NCBI GenBank assembly: GCA_000402295.1
Contig: AQRW01000126.1
Span: forward strand, 9,019-14,423
Source: Candidatus Aerophobus profundus SCGC AAA252-L23
Lineage (GTDB): Bacteria; Aerophobota; Aerophobia; Aerophobales; Aerophobaceae
Length of the DNA: 5,405 bases
Reading direction: 5' to 3'
This document shows, one piece after another, positions 4,521 to 5,405 of this stretch. Both the position numbers and the translations under genes were made by a program. Position 1 is the stretch's first letter. Each line of letters opens with the position of its first letter. The notes below the pieces were generated by a model. That model did not search any database. It had not been told where the DNA came from and saw only the letters and a list, made by a program, of their open reading frames with translations.

Positions 4521-5402
4521 CTAACAATGTCTCTTAATTAAATTCAGGATTGCTTCCTGGGTTTTACTTCTGTCGTGGGTATTGGCGATGTCCGAGTCCA
4601 AGACGTCCAGGGTAACCCCTACGAAATTCGTGTCGTTAATAATGGCTCGGGCTCCCCATGCCTTAAGTAACTTAGCAATCATGATGCAGGCTCTGATGGT
4701 TGCATTTGATGAATGATTTCCAATTTCTCGAAAACCGCGCACAATATCCACAATTTTCTCGGCCTCGGGCCGAGATATTCCGGTTTTAGCAGAGGTTATA
4801 GCAACCTCAGTTTCCCGGTCATAATGATCTAGCTTGATGGTAATCATCCGATTCTTTAAAGCATCCTGGGCCTTATGAACCCCGGCATATTCTTCCGGAT
4901 TGCTGGTAAAGATAGCGCAAAAATTGGGATGAACCCGCAGATACCCATCCTCACTTCGGGTAGCGGGAAGGTCGAGAGTCTTCTCCTCCAGCACTGATAA
5001 GAGGATATTATTAGCCTCCGGACGGGAGCGGGTAAACTCATCGTAAATCAAAGTAAGTCCGTATTTACAGGCTACGGTTAGCCGGTTATCCACCCACTGG
5101 GGGGATAGATTCTCCTCGGCTTTTAGTACCGAGTGAATGAAATTATCCACCAACTTTTTCCTGCGATAGCCAAATTCTCCTCCTACCAAGTCAGAGGTTC
5201 GAAACTGGTCATCCCCGTGTATTAGTATCACTGGCTGACCAATTTGAGCGGAGAGATAAAGGGCTAAGGTGGTCTTGCCCGCACCGGAGGGTCCACTAAA
5301 ATGCACCGGGAAGCCGGCCTGAATATACTTACCGGCTCGGTCGATTATCTCCTTGATTTGAGGAGTCTCCACAAAATTAGGCTGCTCCTTGCTTACCAGC
5401 AT
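4521..5402 (-). CDS. gvpN: Gas vesicle protein GvpN, AAA+ (MoxR-like) ATPase
   Basis: This 293-residue protein is a GvpN-type AAA+ ATPase. The N-terminus FVETPQIKEI (10-19) and YIQAGFPVHFSG (26-37) are characteristic of GvpN. The Walker A motif is GPSGAGKT (37-44, Lys43). The HGDDQFRTSDLVGG segment (62-75) is a family signature. Walker B is LTLIYDE (116-122), followed by a FTRSRPEANN segment (123-132). The sensor-1-like TSNPEEYAGVH is at 166-176, and LKNRM (182-186) probably holds the arginine finger. GvpN is important for growth of vesicles beyond small bicones and is thought to remodel or promote assembly of GvpA using ATP. The ATG at 5402 is three bases from the window edge, so its ribosome binding site is not visible and a start slightly further upstream is possible. 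Length is near the lower end for the family. The stop is TAG. The upstream neighbour outside the window is probably another gvp gene. Confidence 0.95.
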   Translation of the reverse strand: MLVSKEQPNFVETPQIKEIIDRAGKYIQAGFPVHFSGPSGAGKTTLALYLSAQIGQPVILIHGDDQFRTSDLVGGEFGYRRKKLVDNFIHSVLKAEENLSPQWVDNRLTVACKYGLTLIYDEFTRSRPEANNILLSVLEEKTLDLPATRSEDGYLRVHPNFCAIFTSNPEEYAGVHKAQDALKNRMITIKLDHYDRETEVAITSAKTGISRPEAEKIVDIVRGFREIGNHSSNATIRACIMIAKLLKAWGARAIINDTNFVGVTLDVLDSDIANTHDRSKTQEAILNLIKRHC

Positions 5403-5405
5403 TGG

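Noticed and set aside
4856..5041. Minus-strand 61-codon frame inside gvpN
   Set aside because: It is an out-of-frame shadow of the Walker B to arginine-finger region of GvpN.
1..5405. CRISPR array, insertion sequence, tRNA or gvpA gene
   Set aside because: I saw no direct-repeat array, transposase or terminal repeats, and no cloverleaf-like segment. No frame shows the conserved GvpA start or shell sequence.

Overview
The window is one stretch of a gas vesicle (gvp) gene cluster. All nine genes lie on the minus strand, so transcription runs from the right end (5405) to the left end (1). Read 5'->3' the order is: gvpN (AAA+ ATPase), a GvpF/GvpL-family gene, a second GvpF/GvpL-family gene fused to a C-terminal DnaJ J-domain, a small winged-helix-like protein, a third GvpF/GvpL-family gene, gvpG, a double zinc-ribbon protein, gvpO, and a partial gene for a protein with DnaJ-type CxxCxGxG zinc-finger repeats that runs off the left edge. 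The shell gene gvpA is not in the window. It may lie upstream of gvpN (beyond 5405) or past the left edge.

Organism: base composition is moderate (mid-40s % G+C by eye). Shine-Dalgarno sequences are strong (AGGAGG-like) before nearly every gene, and stop codons are TAG and TAA with no TGA. The gene set mixes GvpO, GvpG and multiple GvpF/L with zinc-ribbon proteins. It is not the standard cyanobacterial or haloarchaeal arrangement, and the proteins lack the strong acidic bias of haloarchaea. A non-halophilic bacterium, perhaps from sediment, groundwater or an uncultivated lineage, is the best guess. An archaeon cannot be excluded, and I cannot name a taxon.

Layout: 4521-5402 gvpN; 3663-4421, 2532-3566 and 1306-2085 three diverged GvpF/L paralogs; 2161-2439 winged-helix-like protein between the second and third paralogs; 995-1282 gvpG; 754-966 zinc ribbon; 419-688 gvpO; 1-270 DnaJ-type zinc finger (partial). 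Gaps are 23-148 bases and most carry only a ribosome binding site. No gene-free stretch exceeds 300 bases, and no strong terminator or tRNA/rRNA is visible. The layout fits one long operon, possibly with an internal promoter.

How the genes may work together: in known systems GvpN and the GvpF/L/G/O proteins are minor or accessory proteins needed to start and assemble the GvpA shell, and GvpF/L proteins bind GvpA. The unusual point is that two separable parts of a class I DnaJ co-chaperone both occur in this cluster: a J-domain with an intact HPD motif fused to a GvpF/L protein, and a DnaJ-like cysteine-rich domain as a separate small gene. A gas-vesicle-dedicated 'split DnaJ' that recruits Hsp70 to the aggregation-prone GvpA protein is my main hypothesis. 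It is inference, but it can be tested.
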